A DNA stretch of 64,000 nucleotides, taken from the NCBI RefSeq assembly GCF_004770895.1, contig NZ_RQHS01000005.1:744001-808000 (forward strand). The letters are read 5' to 3'. The notes beneath the pieces were generated by a model, which saw nothing but the letters and a program-made list of their open reading frames with translations, searched no databases and was not told the origin of the DNA. This DNA is from Leptospira dzoumogneensis. Its GTDB lineage: Bacteria > Spirochaetota > Leptospiria > Leptospirales > Leptospiraceae. Positions 17,860-26,372 of the stretch are shown piece after piece. Position 1 is the stretch's first letter. The number at the start of each line of letters is the position of its first letter. Made by a program: the position numbers and the translations under genes.

Positions 17860-19593
17860 ATGAAAAAGACCGGAGCAGAGTTGATCGTATACGCCTTGGA
17901 GCAGATCGGAGTGAAATTTACTTTCGGGATACCCGGCGTTCATAATACGGAATTGTACGACCAATTGAATATATCTAAGAGCATTACCCCTTATCTAGTA
18001 ACCCATGAATGTGGAGCTGCGTTTATGGCGGATGCAATTAGTCGGACTTCCGAGTCTATCGGAACGCTCGTGATCGTTCCTGCGGCGGGAGCGACTCATG
18101 CATTAAGCGGAATTGGAGAGGCATACTTGGATGGAATTCCTATGCTTATTATCTCGGGCGGGGTGAGAACAGATTCCGGAAAAAAATTCCAGTTACATCA
18201 AATTGATCAGTCGGGTTTTCTAAAAGGGATCACTAAAAAATTCTTCCGGGTAGAAACTCATGAAGAAATTATCCCGATCATATTCGAGGCCTACGAGGTG
18301 GCAACGGAGGACGAGGCAGGGCCGGTTTTTATAGAAATTCCGGTAAACATACAATTATTTTCGGGAAAAGTATCTTATATTCCAAAGTTCACACCTGAAA
18401 GGAATGTATGGAAGATAAACGAAGCAGCGTTAGAACAAGCATGTGATCTTTTGAAAAACTCATCTCATCCGGGAATTTTTGCAGGCTGGGGAGCAAGAGA
18501 AGCAACGAAAGAATTGATCGAACTTGCGGAACTTCTGGGTTCTCCTGTTGCAACTACCCTGCAAGGATTGAGCGTATTTCCGGGAGACCATCCTCTTCAT
18601 ACCGGGATGGGATTCGGGCCTTATTCCGTTCCTGCAGGAGAAGCCGCTTTTGAAAATTGCGATTGTCTCTTAGCGATCGGTACAAGGTTTTCAGAGATCC
18701 CTACCGGAAGTTTCAGTATGAAAGTGCCTGAAAATCTGATCCATATAGATGTGAATCCGGATGTATTCTCTAAGAACTATCCTGCTAAATCCGAGTTAGA
18801 AGGAGACGCCAAACATATATTAGGTGCTATCTTAGAAAAATTGAAGAAGGAAGGAATTCAGAAAAAAGGATCCGAGAAAATGAAGGATCTAATTCTGAAA
18901 AAGAAAAAAGAATACGAAGAAGAATGGGAAAAACATTCCGTTCCGGATAAAGTGAATCCTTCTATTTTCTTTCGAGAGCTGCGTAAACAAATGAAAGAAG
19001 AAGATATCCTAGTTGTGGACGACGGGAATCATACTTTTTTAGCCGCAGAACTATTCCCGGCAATCCGCTCTAAAACATTTATTTCTCCTAGTGATTTTAA
19101 TTCTATGGGGTATTGTGTACCTGCTTCTATAGGAGCTAAGATCGCAAATCCGGATCGGAATATTGTAGGTATTGTTGGCGACGGTGCATTTTTAATGACC
19201 GGGTTAGAGTTACTCACCGCTAGTACGAATTCTATCGGGGTAGTGATTTGTGTGTTTTATGACGGAGAGCTAAGCCAGATCTCTCAAGGCCAACAGATAC
19301 CTTATTCCCGTAAAACTTGCACCATTCTTGGAGAATTACAATTAGAGGGTATCGCAAAAGGAACGGGTGCTGCTTATCTTTCTCTAAAGGCGAATGAAAA
19401 CATTGAGTCAGTGCTTCAACAAGCGTTTCGTATCTCGGGAGAAGGAAGACCGGTCATCGTGGATATAAAGATAGATTATTCTAAAGCAACTAGATTTACT
19501 AAGGGAGTGGTCCAGGCCAATCTAGGAAGATTTCCTTTAGGGGAAAAATTCAGATTTATCGGCCGTGCTCTTTGGAGAAAATTGACAGGCTAA
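17860..19593 (+). CDS. Thiamine-diphosphate-dependent enzyme, acetolactate synthase-like
   Basis: A 577-residue protein with the three-domain layout of the acetolactate synthase/benzoylformate decarboxylase family. The N-terminal pyrimidine-binding domain has THECGAAFMADA with the catalytic glutamate, the middle domain contains GWGAREATKEL, and the C-terminal domain has the diphosphate motif VGDGAFLMTGLELLTA ending in FYDGELS. The metal-site NN of the classic GDG-N27-N motif reads less typically here. The substrate cannot be read; no small regulatory subunit is adjacent, so biosynthetic acetolactate synthase is unlikely. It lies 15 bp after the flavoprotein gene and probably supplies or consumes its substrate. 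Confidence 0.8.
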   Translation: MKKTGAELIVYALEQIGVKFTFGIPGVHNTELYDQLNISKSITPYLVTHECGAAFMADAISRTSESIGTLVIVPAAGATHALSGIGEAYLDGIPMLIISGGVRTDSGKKFQLHQIDQSGFLKGITKKFFRVETHEEIIPIIFEAYEVATEDEAGPVFIEIPVNIQLFSGKVSYIPKFTPERNVWKINEAALEQACDLLKNSSHPGIFAGWGAREATKELIELAELLGSPVATTLQGLSVFPGDHPLHTGMGFGPYSVPAGEAAFENCDCLLAIGTRFSEIPTGSFSMKVPENLIHIDVNPDVFSKNYPAKSELEGDAKHILGAILEKLKKEGIQKKGSEKMKDLILKKKKEYEEEWEKHSVPDKVNPSIFFRELRKQMKEEDILVVDDGNHTFLAAELFPAIRSKTFISPSDFNSMGYCVPASIGAKIANPDRNIVGIVGDGAFLMTGLELLTASTNSIGVVICVFYDGELSQISQGQQIPYSRKTCTILGELQLEGIAKGTGAAYLSLKANENIESVLQQAFRISGEGRPVIVDIKIDYSKATRFTKGVVQANLGRFPLGEKFRFIGRALWRKLTG

Positions 19594-19605
19594 AGCTTAT
19601 TCTTC

Positions 19606-20097
19606 ATGTATTTTATAGCTCTATTATTCCATTTTTTCGCGGCTGCCTTTTGGGTGGGTGGAATGCTTTTTTTTGTGCTGATCTTTCGTCCCGTATACAA
19701 GGATAAGGAGCTTTCGGACGTTAAAACCCTGTTATTACTTAAAATCGCGTTACAATTCCGGAAACTTTCTTATTATGTATTTGTAATATTATTGGCATCC
19801 GGGATAAGTATCGCCTATTTGAAGGGATACTTTGAGGTTTATTCTCAGTTCTCTTACTGGATATCCCCTCATGGGAGCATTTTTCTCGTAAAAATGCTCC
19901 TCTTCCTTCTGCTGCTTCTTAGTTCTATTCTACATGATTTTTTGATAGGTCCAACCGCGTTTAAGGATATGGAAAAGGGGATCAAATCGGATAGTAGGAG
20001 TAGGAAATACGCTTCCATTTTCGGAAGGATCAACCTTCTCATCTCTTTATTGATCGCAGTGTTAGGTCTTGCGTATTCTAGGGGTTTTACGTTTTAG
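19606..20097 (+). CDS. Four-helix membrane protein, CopD-like
   Basis: A 163-residue inner-membrane protein with four predicted helices. Helix one carries LLFHFFAAAFWVGGML, helix three ends near SILHDFLIGP; these histidines at membrane faces recall CopD and related heme/copper membrane proteins. A role in copper or heme handling is therefore suggested, not shown. It is the third gene of the flavoprotein/TPP-enzyme operon (12 bp gap) and might also hand electrons from the flavoprotein to the membrane. The next gene is convergent. Confidence 0.6.
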   Translation: MYFIALLFHFFAAAFWVGGMLFFVLIFRPVYKDKELSDVKTLLLLKIALQFRKLSYYVFVILLASGISIAYLKGYFEVYSQFSYWISPHGSIFLVKMLLFLLLLLSSILHDFLIGPTAFKDMEKGIKSDSRSRKYASIFGRINLLISLLIAVLGLAYSRGFTF

Positions 20098-20121
20098 AGT
20101 ACCTTCTACCCTAAATATGTA

Positions 20122-20745
20122 TTAGAAAAATTTTTTTAATTCTTCCTTATTCAAAACTTCTATCATACCTCTTTCCGGATTTATGATCCCTTGGTCCTTA
20201 AGTTGTTTGAGTGCTCTTGAAAAAGTTTCAGGTCTCAATGCGAGCATGGATGCGATCTGAGAATGCGCAAGAGTTGCTTGGCTCTCAGGTAAATAATACA
20301 AGAAGTGAGCGACTCTTTGCAGGGAATCCATGGTCATTCCGCGATTAATGGAAAGATTTAAGGCTTGTATCTTACTGAACAAGGATTGGATCAAAAGGTG
20401 ATTTAAAGGGATGTCCGTTTTTATTCTTTCACGCAGCTCTTTAAAAGGAAGGGAAAGAACTGCTCCATCCGTTACGAATCTGCCCGAGGCAGGAAAGGGG
20501 ATCCCGTTGATAAGTGCAAGTTCCGCGATCATCGAAACCGGATTAAAAAAATTCAGAGTGATCTCATTAGAACTGGAATCATATTTAAATATCTGTAGTT
20601 TACCCTCTATAAGAAGATGCAAACAATCGGTCTCATCGCCTTGGTGAAATAAGAATTCGTCTTTTTTTAGGATACGTTTTCTTCCGGCGGAAAAGATCGA
20701 TAACATCTCTTCCTTAGATATTTCATCGAAGATCATTAATCCCAT
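20122..20745 (-). CDS. Crp/Fnr-family transcriptional regulator, Dnr/NnrR-like
   Basis: A 207-residue regulator: cyclic-nucleotide-binding-like beta-roll (about 15-105), dimerisation helix (110-140) and C-terminal winged HTH. The recognition helix reads LRPETFSRALKQL, placing Glu173, Ser176 and Arg177 as in Fnr (ExxSR), which reads TTGAT half-sites. Only one cysteine (Cys41) is present, so the Fnr iron-sulfur cluster cannot form; the heme/NO-sensing Dnr or NnrR type is the best analogy given the neighbouring nos and nnrS genes. It is divergent from the nos operon. It is the obvious candidate to bind the six TTGAT-N4-RTCAA sites in the window; no clear copy lies in front of its own start on its side. 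Confidence 0.85.
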   Translation of the reverse strand: MGLMIFDEISKEEMLSIFSAGRKRILKKDEFLFHQGDETDCLHLLIEGKLQIFKYDSSSNEITLNFFNPVSMIAELALINGIPFPASGRFVTDGAVLSLPFKELRERIKTDIPLNHLLIQSLFSKIQALNLSINRGMTMDSLQRVAHFLYYLPESQATLAHSQIASMLALRPETFSRALKQLKDQGIINPERGMIEVLNKEELKKFF

Positions 20746-20854
20746 ATCTTACTCATTATCATTCGATTCTTTTCTATATGTTTTGACGATCTGAAAACGG
20801 TTAACTCGATCTGCAGACCGTATGACAATTATCATCGGCGGCTTTTGTATTGGA

Positions 20855-20896
20855 TTGATCCGGGTCAAGGTGCTTCTTCTCCGAACGTAGTTAGAT
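20855..20896 (+). promoter_or_regulatory. Fnr/Dnr-type operator of the nos operon
   Basis: TTGAT-CCGG-GTCAA at 20855-20868, in the divergent region between the regulator gene and the nos cluster. A weak -10-like TTAGAT (20891-20896) is centred 32 bp downstream. Transcription would begin near 20903, giving a leader of about 57 bases. Confidence 0.7.
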
Positions 20897-20959
20897 GAGT
20901 TGAAGTCCGGTCATAGGATCTGATCGCAGAAAACTAAAGATCCGGACTCTCGGGTGTTT

Positions 20960-21406
20960 ATGAAGATAATTAAGAATATCATAAAATTCGGTAAGATCAC
21001 TCCGGTACTGTTAGGTTTAATCGCTTTCTCTTATTGCGGGAAAGAAAAACCGGCAGAGGCCGAGAGTTCTGTCGGTAGTAAAGGGATAGGGCCCGTCACT
21101 TCTGTTACGTTAGGCGCATTAGATGAAGGGATGGCTCAAAAAGGGAAACAGAACTTCGAAACAAAATGTAGTGCCTGTCATAAATTCGAAGAGAAGGTCG
21201 TAGGACCTGCACTAAAAGGAGTAACTGAGAGAAGGACTCCTGAGTGGATCATGAACATGATCTTGAATCCTATGGAAATGACACAGAAGGATCCTATCGC
21301 TCAAGAACTTCTCGCAGAACATTTGACCCAGATGACTTTCCAAAACGTACAGGAATCTGAGGCCAGAGAGATCCTGGAATATCTTAGAAAAATGGATAAG
21401 AAATAA
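20960..21406 (+). CDS. Monoheme cytochrome c lipoprotein of the nos operon
   Basis: A 148-residue c-type cytochrome when started at ATG 20960. The signal ends in a lipobox (AFSYC), followed by a linker and a class I cytochrome domain with heme motif CSACH, a GPALKGV segment, and a C-terminal methionine in LTQMTFQNV as probable axial ligand. It is probably anchored facing the periplasm and donates electrons to the nitrous oxide reductase encoded 12 bp downstream. A separate small cytochrome next to nosZ is common in clade II nos clusters. A GTG two codons upstream is an alternative start. Confidence 0.88.
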   Translation: MKIIKNIIKFGKITPVLLGLIAFSYCGKEKPAEAESSVGSKGIGPVTSVTLGALDEGMAQKGKQNFETKCSACHKFEEKVVGPALKGVTERRTPEWIMNMILNPMEMTQKDPIAQELLAEHLTQMTFQNVQESEAREILEYLRKMDKK

Positions 21407-21418
21407 GGGAGGAAGAAA

Positions 21419-23341
21419 ATGAAAAAACACAAATTCAGGAATCTTGTGCCTTTCGGACTGATGATCTTCATCGGTTTAGGGTACGGATGTAAGGGTGGGG
21501 CGGCGACCGCTGCTCTCGCTTCCGATGCAGCGAAACGTGTGTATGTTGCACCGGGAGAAAAGGACGAAGTTTACGCCTTCCTTTCCGGAGGATTCAGCGG
21601 CCAAATGTCCGTCTACGGAATTCCTTCTGCTCGTTTATTCAAGATCATTCCGGTCTTCTCGGTCTTTCCGGAGAACGGTTACGGATATGATGAAGAAACT
21701 AAGAACATGCTTAGAACTACTCATGGATATGTTCCTTGGGACGATAGTCACCATATAGAAGCATCCATGACCGATGGAAAACAAGATGGTCGTTGGTTGT
21801 TCTTGAATGCAAACAACACTCCTAGACTTGCTCGGATCGATTTGAAGTCTTTTGAAACTAAGGAGATCATCGAGATCCCTAACAGTGCGGGTAACCATGC
21901 TTCTCCTTTTGCCACCGAAAACACAGAGTATCTGATGGCGGCGACTAGGTTCTCCGTTCCGATCCCTCAGGCAAGTGTTCCTATAGAAAATTTCTCTAAA
22001 GGAGATTTTAAAGGAACAGTTTCTATGGTGAAGGTGGACCCTAAATCCGGAAGACTTTCTATCGAGCTTCAGATCCTTGTTCCAGGTTTTGATTACGATC
22101 TATCACACTGCGGAAAAGGAAAATCCCACGATTGGTGCTTCTTTACATCTTATAACTCCGAACAGGCATATAAGATGATAGAAGTAGGAGCTTCTAAGAA
22201 TGATAAGGACTATATCTTAGCATTCAACTGGGTCCGTGCAAAACAATGTTTGGACCAAGGAAAGGCGTCTAACTTTGGTGGAGAATATTATAGAAATTAT
22301 CTACCGGAGAACCAACCCGTGATCTCCGAAAAGTTGAGCGGAGTGAAAATGCTCCAACCTAAGGACTGTCCTGGGGTCATGTATTATATGCCTACTCCTA
22401 AAAGTCCTCACGGAACGGACGTGGATCCTACGGGAGAATATATCGTAGGAGGAGGAAAACTCGCTACTGTTATTCCGGTCCACTCCTTCTCTAAACTTAT
22501 GGATGTGAAAGATAAACCGGAACATAGATCCGGAATGATCATGGATATCCCGGTTTTAAAATACGAATCCACTCTTGCCGGAGAAGTTAAAAAACCTTGT
22601 TTAGGTCCTTTGCATACGGAGTTTGACGGAAAGGGATATGCTTATACTTCCTGTTTCGTAAGTTCCGAAGTTGTAAAATGGGAATTGGGGACCTGGGAAG
22701 TTGTACAACATCTTCCTGCTTATTATAGTGTAGGACACCTTTCAATCGTAGGTGGAAGTTCCAAAGATCCGTACGGAAAATATCTGATCGCATTGAATAA
22801 GATCACTAAGGATAGATATCTTCCGGTAGGTATGGAATTACCTCAGAGTGCCCAGCTCTACGATATTTCCGGAGGTAAAGCGGAACTTCTCTCCGATTTC
22901 CCTACGGTAGGAGAGCCTCACTATTCTCAAATGATCCCTGCAAAACTTCTTATGGATAAGGCTGCAAAAATCTATCCATTAGAAGAAAATAAACATCCTT
23001 ATGCGATCAAGAACGAGAAGGATGCGAGAGTTGTTCGTGAAGGAAATACAGTTCGTGTTTATATGACACAGATACGTTCTCACTTTAAACCGGACACTAT
23101 CGAAGTGAGAAGCGGAGACACCGTATTTTTCCATGTGACTAACTTGGAACAAGACTTCGATATTCCGCACGGTTTTGCAGTGGGTGGGGCGCCTGAGATG
23201 CCTAACCTTCTGATCATGCCGGGACAGACCAGGACTTTCAAATGGAAAGCGCCTAAGCCTGGAATATATCCTTTCTACTGCACGGATTTCTGTTCGGCTC
23301 TTCACCAAGAAATGCAGCAGTACATTAGGGTGCTTCCTTAA
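21419..23341 (+). CDS. nosZ: Nitrous oxide reductase, clade II-like, predicted lipoprotein
   Basis: A 640-residue enzyme that reduces N2O to N2 in the periplasm. Seven histidines in the expected order can form the CuZ cluster: His111, His112, His160, His331, His399, His440 and His501. The C-terminal cupredoxin domain holds the CuA motif C621-xxx-C625-xxx-H629-xx-M632 (CTDFCSALHQEM). The export signal lacks a twin-arginine motif and ends GLGYGC, a lipobox with Cys24, so it is Sec-type and probably membrane-anchored, unlike the Tat-exported clade I enzymes. All catalytic ligands look intact. Ribosome-binding site GGGAGGAAG precedes the ATG. Confidence 0.96.
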   Translation: MKKHKFRNLVPFGLMIFIGLGYGCKGGAATAALASDAAKRVYVAPGEKDEVYAFLSGGFSGQMSVYGIPSARLFKIIPVFSVFPENGYGYDEETKNMLRTTHGYVPWDDSHHIEASMTDGKQDGRWLFLNANNTPRLARIDLKSFETKEIIEIPNSAGNHASPFATENTEYLMAATRFSVPIPQASVPIENFSKGDFKGTVSMVKVDPKSGRLSIELQILVPGFDYDLSHCGKGKSHDWCFFTSYNSEQAYKMIEVGASKNDKDYILAFNWVRAKQCLDQGKASNFGGEYYRNYLPENQPVISEKLSGVKMLQPKDCPGVMYYMPTPKSPHGTDVDPTGEYIVGGGKLATVIPVHSFSKLMDVKDKPEHRSGMIMDIPVLKYESTLAGEVKKPCLGPLHTEFDGKGYAYTSCFVSSEVVKWELGTWEVVQHLPAYYSVGHLSIVGGSSKDPYGKYLIALNKITKDRYLPVGMELPQSAQLYDISGGKAELLSDFPTVGEPHYSQMIPAKLLMDKAAKIYPLEENKHPYAIKNEKDARVVREGNTVRVYMTQIRSHFKPDTIEVRSGDTVFFHVTNLEQDFDIPHGFAVGGAPEMPNLLIMPGQTRTFKWKAPKPGIYPFYCTDFCSALHQEMQQYIRVLP

Positions 23342-23353
23342 ACGAGGGATCTT

Positions 23354-23962
23354 ATGCAGGAACTTCTCTTAAAGAAGATCTCCAAAATGAACCGGCTCCT
23401 AATTTTAGGAGTCGGTCTTTTGTTGATATCAGTTTATTTTTTGCCTATCTGGCATATATCGTTAGCCGCCCCCCAGTATCCGGAAGGTTTGGGAATGAAG
23501 ATCTGGATCGATAAGATTACCGGTTCTTCTACTTATGATCTTCAGAATATCAATTTACTGAATCATTATATAGGAATGCATGAGATCGTTTCGGAATCCG
23601 TTCCGGAATTATTGTTTATGCCGTATGTTTTGGGATTTTTGATCTTCGGGGCATTCGTAACATTTCTTCTTCCGAGAGTGTATCTGATCGTTTTAGGAAT
23701 TCTGAATATTGTAATATTGGGGATCTTAGGAATGTATGATTTTTGGAGATGGGAATATAATTACGGCCATAATCTTAATCCTGATGCTCCTATCGTGGTT
23801 CCGGGGATGGCCTACCAACCTCCGCTTTTGGGATGTAAGGAGATGTTGAATATCACCGCTTGCAGTTTCCCTTCTTGGGGAGGGATCATTCTGTTCGCGA
23901 CCCTCGGGATCCTTGTTTTTATACTATGGAATGAGAAGAGGAGGATGGATGTTTCGAAATAG
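23354..23962 (+). CDS. nos-cluster integral membrane protein
   Basis: A 202-residue protein with four predicted membrane helices (about 20-40, 85-105, 110-130, 178-195) and a periplasmic loop rich in aromatic residues. A second loop has GMAYQPPLLGCKEMLNITACSFPSWGG, with two cysteines and Pro/Trp residues that could bind copper or heme. Similar unnamed membrane proteins sit between nosZ and nosL in other clade II clusters; that is from memory of such clusters. Its role is unknown: electron delivery or copper loading are options. It overlaps nosL by 14 bases. Confidence 0.75.
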   Translation: MQELLLKKISKMNRLLILGVGLLLISVYFLPIWHISLAAPQYPEGLGMKIWIDKITGSSTYDLQNINLLNHYIGMHEIVSESVPELLFMPYVLGFLIFGAFVTFLLPRVYLIVLGILNIVILGILGMYDFWRWEYNYGHNLNPDAPIVVPGMAYQPPLLGCKEMLNITACSFPSWGGIILFATLGILVFILWNEKRRMDVSK

Positions 23963-24389
23963 ATCCGGTTTTCGGACTATCATTCTACTCTTGTTAGGTT
24001 CGATTTCGGTTTTCTGTTCTAAAAGAGAACCGATCCTTCCTGAATTCGGAAGGGAACTTTGCGCTCATTGTTCTATGGCAATCGTGGATAAACGTTTCCA
24101 TGTTCAGTTATTAACGGAGAAGGGGAGACGATACTATTTCGATTCCATAGAATGTTCTCATTCTTTTGAAAAATCCGCAAGGTATTCTTCCGGATCAGTA
24201 TGGTTTGCGGATTTCGAAAATCCGGGTCAAATGATCCCTGAAGATATGGCAGTGCTCATAAAATCTTCGGAGCTACGTTCTCCTATGGGAGAAGGTCTTG
24301 CGGCATTCTCCTCTATGGGCCGAGCAAAAGATTTTTTGAATACTCATAAAGGCTCTATCTGGAGTCGAAACAATGAAAAAGATCATTGA
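23949..24389 (+). CDS. nosL: NosL copper chaperone lipoprotein
   Basis: A 146-residue lipoprotein (lipobox SVFC) of the NosL family, which delivers Cu(I) for assembly of the NosZ copper sites. Recognisable features are ELCAHCSMAIVDKRFHVQL with the CxxCxM copper-binding pattern, YYFDSIECS, and the C-terminal PMGEGLAAFSS segment. Start chosen at ATG 23949 because AGGAGG lies just upstream and the extension further back is inside the preceding membrane protein gene. It overlaps the membrane protein gene by 14 bases and nosD by 17 bases. Confidence 0.92.
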   Translation: MFRNRSGFRTIILLLLGSISVFCSKREPILPEFGRELCAHCSMAIVDKRFHVQLLTEKGRRYYFDSIECSHSFEKSARYSSGSVWFADFENPGQMIPEDMAVLIKSSELRSPMGEGLAAFSSMGRAKDFLNTHKGSIWSRNNEKDH

Positions 24390-25665
24390 TCTGCATCCTG
24401 AAGATTATAGGACCGGCTTTAGACATTCGCGATTGATTGCGATGTTCTCCTTCTTCTTTTGTCTAACTACTTCAGATATTTTTTCCAAAGAAATAGAAGT
24501 ATGTACGGATCAGTGCGGCTTCTCCACTATTCAAGCTGCGATCGATTCCGCGAATTCCGGGGATACGATCCGGATCGGAAAAGGTATCTATCGAGAAGGT
24601 ATGATATCGATTTCGAAACCTTTAGTTTTGGAAGGTTCGACCGGTGCTACCCTGGATGGAAAAAAAGAAAAACATGTGTTGGATATTCGATCCAATCATG
24701 TCGTAATTCGAGGATTGAACATCATAGGAAGTGGAGTTTCGGATACCTCGGAGTATGCCGGAGTTCATGCAGAAAAAATAAAATACTGCGTAATAGAGAA
24801 TAATACTTTTGAGGACAATGCGTACGCGATCTATCTGGCAGAAACGGAAGATTGTGCCGTGCGAAGGAATATTTCGACTGGGAATGCGGTAAATGAAGTT
24901 TCCGGAGGGAACGGGATCCATCTTTGGTCTTCTAAGGGAACCAGGATAGAAGGGAACGAATTAAAAAAACACAGGGACGGCATCTATCTGGAGTTTTCGA
25001 GTAATCTTAAGATAGAGGATAATATTTCACACGATAATATCCGTTATGGAATGCACTTTATGTTCTCTTCGGATAATGATTTTAGGGGGAACAGATTCGA
25101 AAATAACTCGGCGGGAGTCGCCGTGATGTATAGTAAAAATATTCTGATCGAAAATAACAGCTTCGAAAATAACTGGGGGGATAGTTCTTACGGACTTTTG
25201 TTGAAGGAAATCTCCGAGAGTATTCTTACAAAGAACTCATTCATACATAATACCGTGGCGGTCTTTGCGGACGGATGTAATCGAAATTATTTTACTCATA
25301 ATGAGCTGAAAGATAACGGATGGGGAGTGAAAATTTTAGGTAATAGTGAATCCAATCAATTCGTACAAAACGAATTCAAAGAGAATGTATTCGATATCAG
25401 CACTAATACGAAACACAGCACGAATTCGTTTAGAGAAAATTTTTGGGATAGTTACGACGGTTACGATCTGGATCTGGATAGATTCGGGGACATTCCTCAT
25501 AAGCCGGTTCATTTTTTCGGATATTGGGTGGTAGTTTATCCTTTTCTAATGGTTCTTTATAATTCCCCGGTTGTGAACTTTTTACAAGCGATTGAAAAGG
25601 CTTTTCCGATAGTTACCCCGATCGATTTGGAAGATCCAAAACCTAAGATGAGGAGTCATGTATGA
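24373..25665 (+). CDS. nosD: NosD periplasmic copper-site maturation protein
   Basis: A 430-residue protein with an N-terminal signal (residues about 20-40) and a right-handed parallel beta-helix of CASH-type repeats. Many short NNxF/ENNxFxxN turns are visible between residues 120 and 350 (for example IENNTFEDNAYAIYLAETEDC). The C-terminus SYDGYDLDLDRFGDIPHKP matches the NosD family end, followed by a hydrophobic segment. NosD works with the NosFY ABC transporter in assembling the CuZ site of NosZ. It overlaps nosF by four bases. Confidence 0.93.
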   Translation: MKKIIDLHPEDYRTGFRHSRLIAMFSFFFCLTTSDIFSKEIEVCTDQCGFSTIQAAIDSANSGDTIRIGKGIYREGMISISKPLVLEGSTGATLDGKKEKHVLDIRSNHVVIRGLNIIGSGVSDTSEYAGVHAEKIKYCVIENNTFEDNAYAIYLAETEDCAVRRNISTGNAVNEVSGGNGIHLWSSKGTRIEGNELKKHRDGIYLEFSSNLKIEDNISHDNIRYGMHFMFSSDNDFRGNRFENNSAGVAVMYSKNILIENNSFENNWGDSSYGLLLKEISESILTKNSFIHNTVAVFADGCNRNYFTHNELKDNGWGVKILGNSESNQFVQNEFKENVFDISTNTKHSTNSFRENFWDSYDGYDLDLDRFGDIPHKPVHFFGYWVVVYPFLMVLYNSPVVNFLQAIEKAFPIVTPIDLEDPKPKMRSHV

Positions 25666-26372
25666 TGAGGGTAAAAGATTTAACCGTTCAATATGGAAGA
25701 TCACTTGCCGTTAAAGGGATTTCTTTCGATGCGGAAGAGGGGCATATTCTATCTTTGATCGGCCCAAATGGTTCCGGAAAAAGTTCAGTCCTCAAAAGTA
25801 TCGTAGGTTTAGTAAAACCTGCCCGGGGGCATATAGAATTTGTGGGAAAGGAAGAAGAGCGGGTTAACTCTAAGATCGGATATATGCCCCAATCCCCTTT
25901 ATTCCCAAAAAATGTAAAGGTATCCGAACTTGTGGATTTTCTAAAAAAACTGGAATCTTCCGATCCGGAGGAATTCCGGGAATTATTCGATCTACTAGGT
26001 TTAAAGGATTATGAAAATATAAAGTTCGGGGCTTTGTCCGGGGGTACAAAACAAAAAGTAAATATTCTACAATGTTTTTCGATACGTAAGCCTGTGTATA
26101 TAGTGGATGAGCCTACTGCAAGCTTAGATCCTTATATTTCTAATCTTTTAAAGGAAATATTGCTTCGAAAAAAGAAAGAAGGGGCTTTGCTTATTTTTTC
26201 CACTCATATCTTAAGTGAAGTGGAGGAGATCGCGGATCGTTTTTTGCTTATGTCGGAAGGTTCTCTATTAATCGATGATTCACCTGGAAATTTCGTAAAA
26301 AATAGGGATAGAGGGAATCTTCAGAATACGTTAATGGAATTTTGGAATACCAAGTATTCGGAAAGAATATGA
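25662..26372 (+). CDS. nosF: NosF ABC transporter ATPase
   Basis: A 236-residue ABC ATPase with Walker A GPNGSGKSS (near residue 34), Q loop YMPQSP, signature LSGGTKQK, Walker B VYIVDEPTASLD and H-loop FSTHILSE. With NosY it forms the NosFYD complex needed for maturation of the NosZ tetranuclear centre. It is translationally coupled on both sides (ATGA-type overlap with nosY). Confidence 0.94.
   Translation: MMRVKDLTVQYGRSLAVKGISFDAEEGHILSLIGPNGSGKSSVLKSIVGLVKPARGHIEFVGKEEERVNSKIGYMPQSPLFPKNVKVSELVDFLKKLESSDPEEFRELFDLLGLKDYENIKFGALSGGTKQKVNILQCFSIRKPVYIVDEPTASLDPYISNLLKEILLRKKKEGALLIFSTHILSEVEEIADRFLLMSEGSLLIDDSPGNFVKNRDRGNLQNTLMEFWNTKYSERI

Noticed and set aside
17860..19593. Biosynthetic acetolactate synthase (ilvB) as name for the TPP enzyme
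   Set aside because: No small subunit or branched-chain amino acid genes are nearby, and the gene is in an operon with a flavoprotein under an Fnr-type site; only the family is assigned.
22091..22104. TTGAT-N4-ATCTA inside nosZ
   Set aside because: One mismatch and located within coding sequence; probably chance.
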